DNA of 64,000 nt from Paenisporosarcina antarctica (GTDB lineage Bacteria; Bacillota; Bacilli; Bacillales_A; Planococcaceae): assembly GCF_004367585.1 (NCBI RefSeq), contig NZ_CP038015.1, positions 1,804,001 to 1,868,000 on the forward strand. The letters run 5' to 3'. The notes beneath the pieces are model-generated. The model saw only the letters and a program-made list of their open reading frames with translations. It did not search any database and was not told the origin of the DNA. Below, one piece after another: positions 47,697-56,187 of this stretch (positions within the stretch are counted from its first letter, which is position 1; each line of letters begins with the position of its first letter). The translations under genes were made by a program, and so were the position numbers.

Positions 47697-47733
47697 TTAA
47701 TCAGCCCCTTTATTACAGTTAATAATAACAAAA

Positions 47734-47755
47734 AAAAGTGGTTTTAACCACTTTT
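47734..47755 (-). terminator. Terminator spanning the stop of the 62-aa gene
   Basis: AAAAGTGGTT and AACCACTTTT with a 2-base centre, T-run on the minus strand. It separates this gene from the DUF1798-mrf operon. Confidence 0.75.
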
Positions 47756-47932
47756 ACGGGAACAGATATTCCATTCTACTAATTTTTCGGTTTCCTGTAA
47801 TGCTTTGCCTACTCGGTACCCTTTATCGATAACAGTTTGCGTTTGAGTCGATCTTTCTTGAATAAAACGAGCTTCTAAAATATGCTCGACCAATGACAAT
47901 TGTTCAATTAATAGTTCAATTCTTCTCATCAT
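47744..47932 (-). CDS. Small helical protein of unknown function (62 aa)
   Basis: Starts MMRRIELLIEQLSLVEHILE behind GGAGGG, helical and amphipathic throughout, one Cys near the end. It occupies the position of small ypp genes of Bacillus, but I cannot assign it to one of them. The RBS and terminator make it likely real. Confidence 0.6.
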   Translation of the reverse strand: MMRRIELLIEQLSLVEHILEARFIQERSTQTQTVIDKGYRVGKALQETEKLVEWNICSRKSG

Positions 47933-48109
47933 GCATCCCTCCAGTTGTTATCAAATTCTGCATTTAATGAAGAATTCCTTTCTCGATGACAAAACTAGAA
48001 GTATTATGCTAATACCTTTGATAATTCGACACACAAACTTGAAACCTTCAAGAGAGAATATCGTCTAGTAGTATGTGGTTATGATACACTGATACCCGAG
48101 GTGACGAGC

Positions 48110-48715
48110 TTGGAAATTAACTACCCGAACGGTAAAATTTACACTCCTAAAAAAAATAATAGTGAAAATCGTTCAAAAAAGGATTATTCCTATAGTAATA
48201 GGGGAAAAACGTTAGAGGATGAGATTAATGAAACGAATGACTACTACATGCAAAAAGGTACAGCCGTCATCCACAAGAAACCAGTACCGATTCAAGTAGT
48301 CAAAGTAGAATATCCATCCAGAAGTGCCGCTGTCATAAAGGAAGCTTATTACCGTACTGCTTCGACGACAGATTTCAATGGGGTCTGGAAAGGGCTACAT
48401 GTGGATTTTGAAGCGAAAGAAACAAAAAATAAAACCTCGTTTCCTTTAAAAAATATCCACGCTCACCAAATTGACCACATGCGACTAGTCACAGAACAAA
48501 AAGGAATCACCTTTTTAATTGTTCGGTTTTCATTGATTAACCGCTATTTCATTCTACCATTTAAACCCTTGCAAGATGCTTGGAATGTAATGTGCAATGG
48601 TGGTAAAAAATCAATACCGTTCGACTTTTTTGAACAACACGCCTTTGAAATAGTCCCAGGAGCATACCCTCCGATAGACTATTTACAAGGAGTAACAAGG
48701 ATGCTTTCAGAGTAA
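48110..48715 (+). CDS. recU: Holliday-junction resolvase RecU
   Basis: About 201 residues. Catalytic parts: SNRGKTLEDEINETN (Glu), ASTTDFNGVWKGLHVDFEAKET (Asp, Asp, Glu, Lys of the PD-(D/E)XK fold). Resolves four-way junctions in recombination and segregation. TTG 48110 is chosen since GAGGTGA stands five bases ahead and the protein then begins MEINYPNGK as in relatives; GTG 48101 would lie inside that site. Followed 31 bases later by ponA. Confidence 0.9.
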   Translation: MEINYPNGKIYTPKKNNSENRSKKDYSYSNRGKTLEDEINETNDYYMQKGTAVIHKKPVPIQVVKVEYPSRSAAVIKEAYYRTASTTDFNGVWKGLHVDFEAKETKNKTSFPLKNIHAHQIDHMRLVTEQKGITFLIVRFSLINRYFILPFKPLQDAWNVMCNGGKKSIPFDFFEQHAFEIVPGAYPPIDYLQGVTRMLSE

Positions 48716-48746
48716 TCTGTAAAGCCACGAAAGTGAGGCGTCGATC

Positions 48747-51392
48747 GTGAGCGAAAATATTAACTCTCGTGGACAACGAAGAAAAGAATTAGAGAAACAG
48801 AAGAAAAGCAAAAAGATATCTAAAATAGGTTGGATTAGACGCATTGTAGTTGCCATTTTTATCATCGGATTAGCGGGTTTATTATTCGGTGGAGGACTTT
48901 TTGCATTTTACGCTAGCTCTGCCCCAAAATTAGATGAAGAATCGTTGAAAGATCCAATTACATCCGTAATTTTAGATAAAAATGATGATGTATTCGCTAC
49001 AATTGGCTCACCAGAAAAACGTGATTACGTAAATTATAAGGATATACCAAAAGGCATGGAAGATGCGATTTTAGCAACTGAAGATGTGCGTTTCTATAAA
49101 CATAATGGAATAGATTTTTATCGTTTAGGTGGAGCAGTTCTTGCAAACATTACAAGTGGTTTTGGTTCACAAGGTGCAAGTACAATAACACAGCAAGTGA
49201 TTAAAAATTCATTTCTTCAAAATGAAAAAACGTTAAAACGTAAAGCACAAGAAGCCTACCTTTCCTATCAACTAGAAAAGAAATACGAAAAAGAAGAAAT
49301 TTTTGAAATGTACTTTAACAAAGTATTAATGTCCGGTAATATATACGGATTTGGTACTGCTTCAAATAGCTTTTTCGGTAGAGATATTAAAGATTTGAAG
49401 TTGCATGAGATGGCTTTGTTAGCTGGTATGCCACAAAGTCCAAACAATTATCACCCTTTTGATGACCCAGAGGCTGCAGAAAAACGCCGTAATATTGTGT
49501 TACGACTTATGGAACAACATGGAAAAATAACGAAAGCAGAAATGGAAGAACAACAAGCGATTCCTATTGCAGAAGGATTGTTGCCTGAAGAAAAACGTCA
49601 AATTTCTAAAGCAAATAAATATGACGCTTATATAGATATTGTAAAAAAAGAATTAGCAGCAAAAGGTGAAGATGATTCACTAAATTATGGAATAAAAATT
49701 TACACCACCCTTGATCCACAAGCTCAAGTTTCGGTTGAAGAAGCACTAGCTAGTGCAAACTTCCCTACTGAAAGCATGCAAGCTGGTATGACCGTACTCG
49801 ATACCAAAACAGGTGCAATCGTCGCAGTAGGTGGCGGTAGAAATTATGAAAATGGAACAAATTATGCAAGACAAACCGATCGTTCAATAGGCTCCACTGT
49901 TAAGCCTATTCTTGATTATGGTCCTGCTATCGAATATTTAGACTGGTCAACTGGACACACAATTGTTGATGAAAAAATGACATACGCAGATGGGCAACAA
50001 ATTCGTAATTTCGATGGTGATTATTTAGGTTCTATGACGATAAGAGAAGCATTATTTCGTTCTAGAAATATTCCGGCTGTAAAGACGTTTAATGAATTAG
50101 ATGCAGGAAAGCGAAAAGAGTTTGCAAATAAGTTAGGCTTTACAGGAGATTCTCTTGATTATGAATCTGCTGCAATTGGTGGAACGTATAATAAAATTAA
50201 TACAATGAAATTAGCTGCCTCATATGCAGCATTCGGTAATGCAGGGATTTATTCAGAACCTTACACTATTCGAGAAATTGTCTTCCGTGATGGAGAAACG
50301 AAAAAAACCTATAAACCAAAATCTACACCTGCCATGAAGGATTCAACTGCTTACATGGTAACTGATATGTTACGTGATGTAGTAAGTGAGCGAAGTGGTT
50401 CAACCGGTAAAGCAGCAAACGTTTCCGGACTTGATGTGGCTGGTAAAACAGGTACAACTAATTATGATGCAGATGAATTTAATAAGTATAATTTAAAAGA
50501 TGGATCAGCACCTGATGTTTGGTTTGCTGGTTACACTTCAAACTATTCAATCGCAGTTTGGACAGGATATCATACACGAAAAGACGCAATTGATACAACT
50601 AATCAAAATGAACGTACATTTGCTCAAAGATTATTTAAAGAAGTTATGACAAATGTATCTACAGGTAATAACACAGCAAGTTTCAAACGTCCAAATTCAG
50701 TTATTGAAGCAACCGTTGAAGTAGGCACTTCCCCTCTTCGACTTGCAAGTGAATTTACACCTGCAAGCTTAAAGCGCACAGAATTATTCGTTCGCGGGTC
50801 AGAGCCAACACAAGTATCTTATGAATACGAAAAAGTTGAAGTCGATGCTCCAACAAAACTAAAAGCAGACTATAGTGAAGGCGATCAAACTGCTACCTTA
50901 TCTTGGGACCATAAATCACCTTCTAAACGCGGCAAAAAAAGTAATCTTGATGTAGCATTTGAAGTTTCCTATGCCATTGATGGAGGTACCCCTACCGTTC
51001 TTCAGAGTACAAGCCAAAAAGGCTTAATTGTTACAGGGATTGCACCAGGAAGTACGTATACATTTACTGTTGTAGCAATAGCAGATAATATCAGAAGTTC
51101 ACCAGCAAGCACTACTTTAGAAATTGATGCTGTTGAAGTACCTGAACCGGTTGAAGAAGAAATTTCAGAAGAAGATAAAGACGAGGAAAAAGATAAAGAT
51201 AAAGAAAAAGACAAAGACAAAGATAAAGAAGCACCACCTGCAGAAGAACCAACACCTCCTGTAGAAGAGCCAACGCCACCTATAGAAGAACCAACACCTC
51301 CTGGAGATGGCGATGATGATTCTACTGATGAAGCAACAGACACAATTATAGATGAAGCAAAAGCAGCTTTATCTAATAGACAAAATAACTGA
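48747..51392 (+). CDS. ponA: Class A penicillin-binding protein 1A/1B
   Basis: 881 residues. One membrane anchor (about 29-52), a GT51 glycosyltransferase domain (ATEDVRFYKHNG, about 110-121; STITQQVIKN), a transpeptidase with STVKP (Ser-x-x-Lys), SRN and KTGTTN, a fibronectin type III domain (about 715-795) and a tail of KDKEKDKDK followed by repeats of PPVEEPTP. Builds peptidoglycan. The low-complexity tail is longer and more repetitive than needed for activity, likely a surface spacer. GTG start with GTGAGG ahead. Confidence 0.92.
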   Translation: MSENINSRGQRRKELEKQKKSKKISKIGWIRRIVVAIFIIGLAGLLFGGGLFAFYASSAPKLDEESLKDPITSVILDKNDDVFATIGSPEKRDYVNYKDIPKGMEDAILATEDVRFYKHNGIDFYRLGGAVLANITSGFGSQGASTITQQVIKNSFLQNEKTLKRKAQEAYLSYQLEKKYEKEEIFEMYFNKVLMSGNIYGFGTASNSFFGRDIKDLKLHEMALLAGMPQSPNNYHPFDDPEAAEKRRNIVLRLMEQHGKITKAEMEEQQAIPIAEGLLPEEKRQISKANKYDAYIDIVKKELAAKGEDDSLNYGIKIYTTLDPQAQVSVEEALASANFPTESMQAGMTVLDTKTGAIVAVGGGRNYENGTNYARQTDRSIGSTVKPILDYGPAIEYLDWSTGHTIVDEKMTYADGQQIRNFDGDYLGSMTIREALFRSRNIPAVKTFNELDAGKRKEFANKLGFTGDSLDYESAAIGGTYNKINTMKLAASYAAFGNAGIYSEPYTIREIVFRDGETKKTYKPKSTPAMKDSTAYMVTDMLRDVVSERSGSTGKAANVSGLDVAGKTGTTNYDADEFNKYNLKDGSAPDVWFAGYTSNYSIAVWTGYHTRKDAIDTTNQNERTFAQRLFKEVMTNVSTGNNTASFKRPNSVIEATVEVGTSPLRLASEFTPASLKRTELFVRGSEPTQVSYEYEKVEVDAPTKLKADYSEGDQTATLSWDHKSPSKRGKKSNLDVAFEVSYAIDGGTPTVLQSTSQKGLIVTGIAPGSTYTFTVVAIADNIRSSPASTTLEIDAVEVPEPVEEEISEEDKDEEKDKDKEKDKDKDKEAPPAEEPTPPVEEPTPPIEEPTPPGDGDDDSTDEATDTIIDEAKAALSNRQNN

Positions 51393-51420
51393 CCTTACAT
51401 CCTCAACTCCATAACGAAAA

Positions 51421-51454
51421 AAAAAAGCAGATCTGTGAAAAGATCTGCTTTTTT
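51421..51454. terminator. Bidirectional terminator after ponA
   Basis: AAAAAAGCAGATCT and AGATCTGCTTTTTT are perfectly complementary around 6 nt. Confidence 0.9.
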
Positions 51455-51563
51455 TTATTTAAATTTAATTAAATGAAGCTATTTTATTATTTCTTTAACT
51501 GGCTAATCTAGTTGATAATGTGGAATTCTACTTGAATTATTGAACTGCAAGAACAATTGAAAA

Positions 51564-52223
51564 TTAATTGGATACCAACACTTTATTCATACGTTTTTTA
51601 CCTTCTCTACATATTGATAAAAGTGGACACACTGAGCATTGTGGGTTTTGTGCTTTACAATGATAACGTCCGAAGAATATGAGTTGATGATGTGTACGCG
51701 TCCACTTGTCTTTTGGCGTCTTCTTCATAATTGTTTCTTCTACTTGGAGAACAGAATCTTTCCATCTGCAAAGTCCCAATCGTTTCGATACACGTTCTAC
51801 ATGCGTATCAACTGCTAATGCGGGGATATTAAACGCAACTGATACGACTACATTAGCTGTTTTCCGCCCCACTCCAGGAAGTGTTGTTAATAAATCTCGA
51901 TTTTCTGGAATTGCTCCGTCAAATTGTTCTATTACCATTCGACTTAAGGCTTGAATGTTTTTGGCTTTATTACGAAATAGTCCAATTGATCGAATATCGT
52001 TTTGAAGCTCTTCTATAGGAACATTCAAATAGTCTTGAGGTGTTTGATACTTTGCAAATAAACTTGGTGTCACTCTGTTAACTAGCACATCTGTACATTG
52101 TGCGGAAAGTAATGTAGCGATTGTCAGCTCAAATGGATTACTATGAACGAGCTCACAATGGGCATCGGGGAACATTCTGTCCATTTCTGATAAACAGTAC
52201 TCCCATTGAACTTTTGTTATCAT
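51564..52223 (-). CDS. nth: Endonuclease III
   Basis: 219 residues: HhH motif LPGVGRKTANVV with catalytic Lys (about 118) and Asp in VDTHVERVS (about 138), and the [4Fe-4S] cysteines in CKAQNPQCSVCPLLSIC. Removes oxidised pyrimidines. In Bacillus a gene (ypoC) lies between nth and ponA; it is absent here and replaced by a bare 170 bases. Confidence 0.93.
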   Translation of the reverse strand: MITKVQWEYCLSEMDRMFPDAHCELVHSNPFELTIATLLSAQCTDVLVNRVTPSLFAKYQTPQDYLNVPIEELQNDIRSIGLFRNKAKNIQALSRMVIEQFDGAIPENRDLLTTLPGVGRKTANVVVSVAFNIPALAVDTHVERVSKRLGLCRWKDSVLQVEETIMKKTPKDKWTRTHHQLIFFGRYHCKAQNPQCSVCPLLSICREGKKRMNKVLVSN

Positions 52224-52235
52224 ATACTCACTTCC

Positions 52236-52949
52236 TTACTCTCGCTCTTCTAACCAATTATAAAAAGGAATTTTATTTGTTTTTTGTGGTTGCGTCGGTG
52301 CTGTTCTTTCCGGTACTGTTCGGAATTGACTTGCTTGTTTTTCGACGTCTTTCATGGTTTTGACGTTTTTCTTTTTCCATTCAAACAATATACGATCAAT
52401 ATAACGTAAACTCATTTTTTGACCAAGAACCGCTTCTTTTAATGCTGCGCGAATAAGCTCAGGTGATTGCTGATCTTGATCCATCCACATAGTTATGGTT
52501 TCACTTTCCATTGGTGAAAGAAAACGGCCAAATTCTTGCTCGAACAAGCGGAAAATCTCGCCTTCCTGTTCTTTTAGAGTTAGTTCTTTCTTAGTTGTTT
52601 TTTCGCTCAGAATATGGTCAATTAAACGATTCCATAATGCATGAAATGAAAAAGCCTCAAAGAGAATACCGTTTTCGTCGTATCTTTGCTGAATCGATAA
52701 ATAGCCTTTTTGAAATAGTCTTTGCATATGTTGACTGACTTGATCATGGGAAAAATGAGAACGATCTACTAAATCATCCGGCGTTGGAAAATGGTTTCCT
52801 TTTTCAATAAAAGCTAGCATATGAAGAATGAGCAAAGCTTCGTCATCTTGTATATCACATTTTTTATACTGTTGAAAAAAGAGCTGGGAAATGGTTACAT
52901 TTCCCTGCTCTGTCCACATACGGAGCCGATCTGGTTGTTGTTGTTGCAT
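52236..52949 (-). CDS. dnaD: Primosomal protein DnaD
   Basis: 237 residues: N-terminal winged helix (DDEALLILHMLAFIEKGNHF, about 37-56) and C-terminal DnaD/DnaB2-like domain with LRYIDRILFEWKKKN (the YxxxIxxxW motif, about 185-199). Helps load the replicative helicase with DnaB and DnaI. 13 bases before nth, one operon. Confidence 0.9.
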   Translation of the reverse strand: MQQQQPDRLRMWTEQGNVTISQLFFQQYKKCDIQDDEALLILHMLAFIEKGNHFPTPDDLVDRSHFSHDQVSQHMQRLFQKGYLSIQQRYDENGILFEAFSFHALWNRLIDHILSEKTTKKELTLKEQEGEIFRLFEQEFGRFLSPMESETITMWMDQDQQSPELIRAALKEAVLGQKMSLRYIDRILFEWKKKNVKTMKDVEKQASQFRTVPERTAPTQPQKTNKIPFYNWLEERE

Positions 52950-52972
52950 AACCGAACTCTCCTTTGTTTTTA

Positions 52973-54268
52973 TTATGGGTATAAACGGTTTAACAGACGT
53001 GGGAATGGAATTGCTTCACGAACGTGCTCTGCACCACTAATCCATGCTACAGTGCGTTCTAGCCCTAGACCAAATCCTGAATGCGGTACTGAACCTTGTT
53101 TACGAAGTTCTAAATACCATGCATATGCTTTTTGATCAAGACCATGTTCATCTAAACGTTGTTTTAATAATTCGTAATCGTGAACACGTTCTGATCCACC
53201 AATAATTTCACCGTATCCTTCTGGTGCGATTAAATCCGCACATAATACAACATCGTCACGATCCGGGTGAGGCTGCATGTAAAATGGTTTAATACCAATT
53301 GGATAGTGTGTAATAAATACAGGTTTCTTATAATGTTCCGCGATTGCAGTTTCATGCGGTGAACCGAAATCTTCTCCCCACTTAATGTCATCAAATCCGT
53401 TTTCATTTAAGAATATAATGGCATCATCATAGGAAATTCGTGGGAACGGAGCTTGAATATGTTCAAGTTTTGTTACATCACGTTCCAAACGTTCTAATTC
53501 TAATTTACAGTTCTTTAAAACTGATTGAATGACATAAGATACAAATTGTTCTTGTACTTCTAAGTTTTCTTCAAACTCAACAAACGCCATCTCTGGTTCA
53601 ATCATCCAGAATTCAATTAGGTGACGACGTGTTTTAGATTTTTCTGCACGGAAAGTAGGGCCAAAAGAAAATACTTTTCCTAGCGCCATTGCAGCGGCTT
53701 CCATATAAAGCTGACCTGATTGTGAAAGGTAGGCGTCTTCATCAAAATATTTAGTTTTGAATAATTCTGATGTCCCTTCAGGAGCAGATCCGGTCAAAAT
53801 TGGTGGATCTACTTTTGAAAAGCCATTATCATTGAAAAATTCATACGTTGCACGAATTACTTCATTTCTTATTTTCATGATGGCATGTTGTTTGCGTGAA
53901 CGTAACCATAGATGGCGATTGTCCATTAAAAATTCAGTTCCATGCTCTTTAGGAGTGATAGGATAGTCTACCGCTTCATGAATGACTTCGATTTCTTTTA
54001 CTTGAAGTTCAAAACCAAACGAAGAACGGTCGTCTTTCTTCACTTCCCCGATTATATACATAGATGTTTCTTGTGATAATGATTTTGCAGTGGCAAATAA
54101 TTCTTCAGATACCTCGGCCTTTACAACGACTCCTTGTACAAATCCAGAGCCATCTCGAAGCTGTAAAAAAGCGATTTTTCCACTTGAGCGTTTATTCGCT
54201 AACCAAGCGCCTAATTTTATTGTTTCACCTAAATGATTATGCAAATCTTGAATCATAATTTTTTTCAT
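52973..54268 (-). CDS. asnS: Asparaginyl-tRNA synthetase
   Basis: 431 residues: N-terminal OB fold (about 17-110) and class II core with motif 2 [19 protein letters not shown] and motif 3 [16 protein letters not shown]-type motif 1 helix in [16 protein letters not shown]. Charges tRNA-Asn. GGAGG precedes the ATG. Near-full family length. Confidence 0.95.
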   Translation of the reverse strand: MKKIMIQDLHNHLGETIKLGAWLANKRSSGKIAFLQLRDGSGFVQGVVVKAEVSEELFATAKSLSQETSMYIIGEVKKDDRSSFGFELQVKEIEVIHEAVDYPITPKEHGTEFLMDNRHLWLRSRKQHAIMKIRNEVIRATYEFFNDNGFSKVDPPILTGSAPEGTSELFKTKYFDEDAYLSQSGQLYMEAAAMALGKVFSFGPTFRAEKSKTRRHLIEFWMIEPEMAFVEFEENLEVQEQFVSYVIQSVLKNCKLELERLERDVTKLEHIQAPFPRISYDDAIIFLNENGFDDIKWGEDFGSPHETAIAEHYKKPVFITHYPIGIKPFYMQPHPDRDDVVLCADLIAPEGYGEIIGGSERVHDYELLKQRLDEHGLDQKAYAWYLELRKQGSVPHSGFGLGLERTVAWISGAEHVREAIPFPRLLNRLYP

Positions 54269-54283
54269 AAGTTCCTCCAGAAA

Positions 54284-55486
54284 TTATAGCAAATCTTCTT
54301 GCCATTTTGATCGTACAAATGAATCTATACGTGCAACAGCCGCTTCAAGTAAGTCAAGCGATGTTGCATATGATAAACGAATAGTTGATGGAGCTCCAAA
54401 ACCTGATCCTGGAATTACCGCAACATTAGCTTCAGTTAGTATGGCTTCCACAAATGCATCTACAGAGACGTAACCTGTCATGCGTGCTGCTTCAGAAACA
54501 TCTGGTAATAAATAAAAAGCACCTTGAGGTTTTAATACTTTAAAACCTGGAATAGCAGTGACTTTCGGGAAAATAATTTCTAAACGCGATTCAAACGCTG
54601 CTCGCATTTCTTCAACCGCATCTTGTGTGCCAGTATACGCTTCAATTGCAGCATATTGAGATGTTGTCGCAGGATTTGAAGTAGAGTGACTTGCTAAATC
54701 CGTCATTGCTTTAATGATTTGTTTGTTACCAGCAGCGTAACCAATACGCCAGCCAGTCATTGAATGGGATTTTGAAACTCCATTGATGATTATTGTACGC
54801 TCTTTTGCATCATCTGAAACTTGCGCAATCGATACGTGTTGTGCATCTCCATAAATTAATTTTTCATAAATCTCATCTGAAATAATCCAAATGTTTGCTT
54901 CTTTACAGACAAGTGCAATCTCTTGTAACTCAGTTTCCGAATAAATCATACCGGAAGGATTGCTAGGGGAATTTAAGATTATCGCGCGTGTTTTATCAGT
55001 AATAGCACTTTTAATCTGTTGCGCTGTAATTTTATATTGTTGTTTTGCAGTTCCTTCTATGTAAACGGGAACTCCACCTGCAAGTTTGACTTGTTCAGGA
55101 TAACTCACCCAATAAGGAATTGGAATGATGACTTCGTCTAATTCATTCAAAAAGACTTGGAAAAATGTATAAAGTACGTGTTTTGCTCCGATTCCAACTA
55201 AAATTTCAGAAGGTTCATAACTTAACTCTTGATCACGCTGCAACTTGTCAATAACGGCCTTTTTCAAAGCAGGTAAGCCACCAGCAGGGGTATATTTGGT
55301 CTTGCCCTCATTCATGGACTTAAGAGCTGCGTCTAAAATGTTTTGTGGCGTATTATAATCGGGTTCTCCAGCTCCAAGACCAATCACGTCAATACCTTGT
55401 TCTTTTAGATCTTTCGCTTTTGCTGTAATAGCAAGTGTCGTTGATGGCGTCAATGTGTGAACACGGTTAGCTAATTGCGGTTTCAA
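54284..55486 (-). CDS. aspB: Aspartate aminotransferase
   Basis: 400 residues, fold-type I, class Ib. PLP Lys in SKSHSMTGWRIGY (about 236), Asp in ISDEIYEKL, and Arg for the substrate carboxylate in STIRLSYA near the end. Makes aspartate from oxaloacetate. Start is TTG 55486 with AGGGGACGATCG upstream. Lies ahead of asnS as in Bacillus. Confidence 0.92.
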   Translation of the reverse strand: MKPQLANRVHTLTPSTTLAITAKAKDLKEQGIDVIGLGAGEPDYNTPQNILDAALKSMNEGKTKYTPAGGLPALKKAVIDKLQRDQELSYEPSEILVGIGAKHVLYTFFQVFLNELDEVIIPIPYWVSYPEQVKLAGGVPVYIEGTAKQQYKITAQQIKSAITDKTRAIILNSPSNPSGMIYSETELQEIALVCKEANIWIISDEIYEKLIYGDAQHVSIAQVSDDAKERTIIINGVSKSHSMTGWRIGYAAGNKQIIKAMTDLASHSTSNPATTSQYAAIEAYTGTQDAVEEMRAAFESRLEIIFPKVTAIPGFKVLKPQGAFYLLPDVSEAARMTGYVSVDAFVEAILTEANVAVIPGSGFGAPSTIRLSYATSLDLLEAAVARIDSFVRSKWQEDLL

Positions 55487-55502
55487 AATCGATCGTCCCC
55501 TT

Positions 55503-55985
55503 TTACAAATTTAAAATACGTTTCCACCATTTTCCGTCTTCGAAAAGTAAGTACACGTAATTTAACTTGTCATTTTGATTCAAAAAAGTAATTTCCCAAA
55601 CCGCAGTGTCTTGCTCCCAACCAAGTTTAGTATGTAGCACTTCCTTCACTTCAAACTCATCTTGTACCACTGTCAAGGCTTGTTGTTTTGAAATCCCATT
55701 TTTTAGTATCACTTCTTCAATAACTAAATTTTCGCGATTAGTTGGGATAAAAACAGCTTTTTCTTCCCCATTTCCATCTTTTCCACGAACAGTAATATAT
55801 ATGGTTGATCCACTGTACACCATTGAATCCGACACTTCTTTTAAATTTCCCTCACTAACTGCTAGTAGTTCAGCTTTTTCTTTGACGTCTGCAAAAGGTT
55901 GTCCTGCTTTCCAAATGACAAACAAGCTGATACACAGACTTAGTGAAATAATAAAAACACTTATAAATATAATCCAACTTTTCAT
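55503..55985 (-). CDS. ypmB: YpmB-like secreted/membrane-anchored protein (DUF5590/PepSY-like)
   Basis: 160 residues with an N-terminal membrane segment (about 4-24) and two repeats of a PepSY-like fold (QALTVVQDEFEVKEVLHTKLG; KLNYVYLLFEDGKWW). Function unknown. Between aspB and ypmA, as in Bacillus. Confidence 0.85.
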   Translation of the reverse strand: MKSWIIFISVFIISLSLCISLFVIWKAGQPFADVKEKAELLAVSEGNLKEVSDSMVYSGSTIYITVRGKDGNGEEKAVFIPTNRENLVIEEVILKNGISKQQALTVVQDEFEVKEVLHTKLGWEQDTAVWEITFLNQNDKLNYVYLLFEDGKWWKRILNL

Positions 55986-55994
55986 ATTTGCACC

Positions 55995-56165
55995 TTACGT
56001 TTTATAAATTGTGAAAACGGCTTTCTCTTGATTGTCTTTCTCTAGTGCAAGTCCGAACATTAAATCTCTATGTTTTAAAGTGCGATTTAAGGCGTCTACA
56101 ATTTTATACAAGTCTGATTGATAGTCAACCGTAACCGTTGAAATTATTTCAATTTTGCTTTCGAT
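55995..56165 (-). CDS. ypmA: YpmA (DUF4264), apparently starting at ATC
   Basis: 56 codons reading (M)ESKIEIISTVTVDYQS, then YKIVDALNRTLKHRDLMFGL and AVFTIYKT, clearly YpmA-like. The codon in the start position is ATC (56165-56163). AGAAGGGG stands six bases ahead, and the only upstream in-frame stretch, down to a TAA, has no ATG, GTG or TTG. The next canonical start would remove the first third. Overlooked by start-codon based ORF searches. A near-cognate ATC start or a base error are the two readings. Confidence 0.72.
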   Translation of the reverse strand: MESKIEIISTVTVDYQSDLYKIVDALNRTLKHRDLMFGLALEKDNQEKAVFTIYKT

Positions 56166-56187
56166 TCTAAACCCCTTCTCTCTTTAC

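Noticed and set aside
51160-51310. Short-period repeats in ponA taken as a CRISPR-like array
   Set aside because: They are in-frame codon repeats (AAAGAT, CCACCT) without spacers.
51002-51343. Ser/Gly-rich minus-strand frame in ponA
   Set aside because: Antisense image of the KDKE and PPVEEPTP repeats of the penicillin-binding protein tail.
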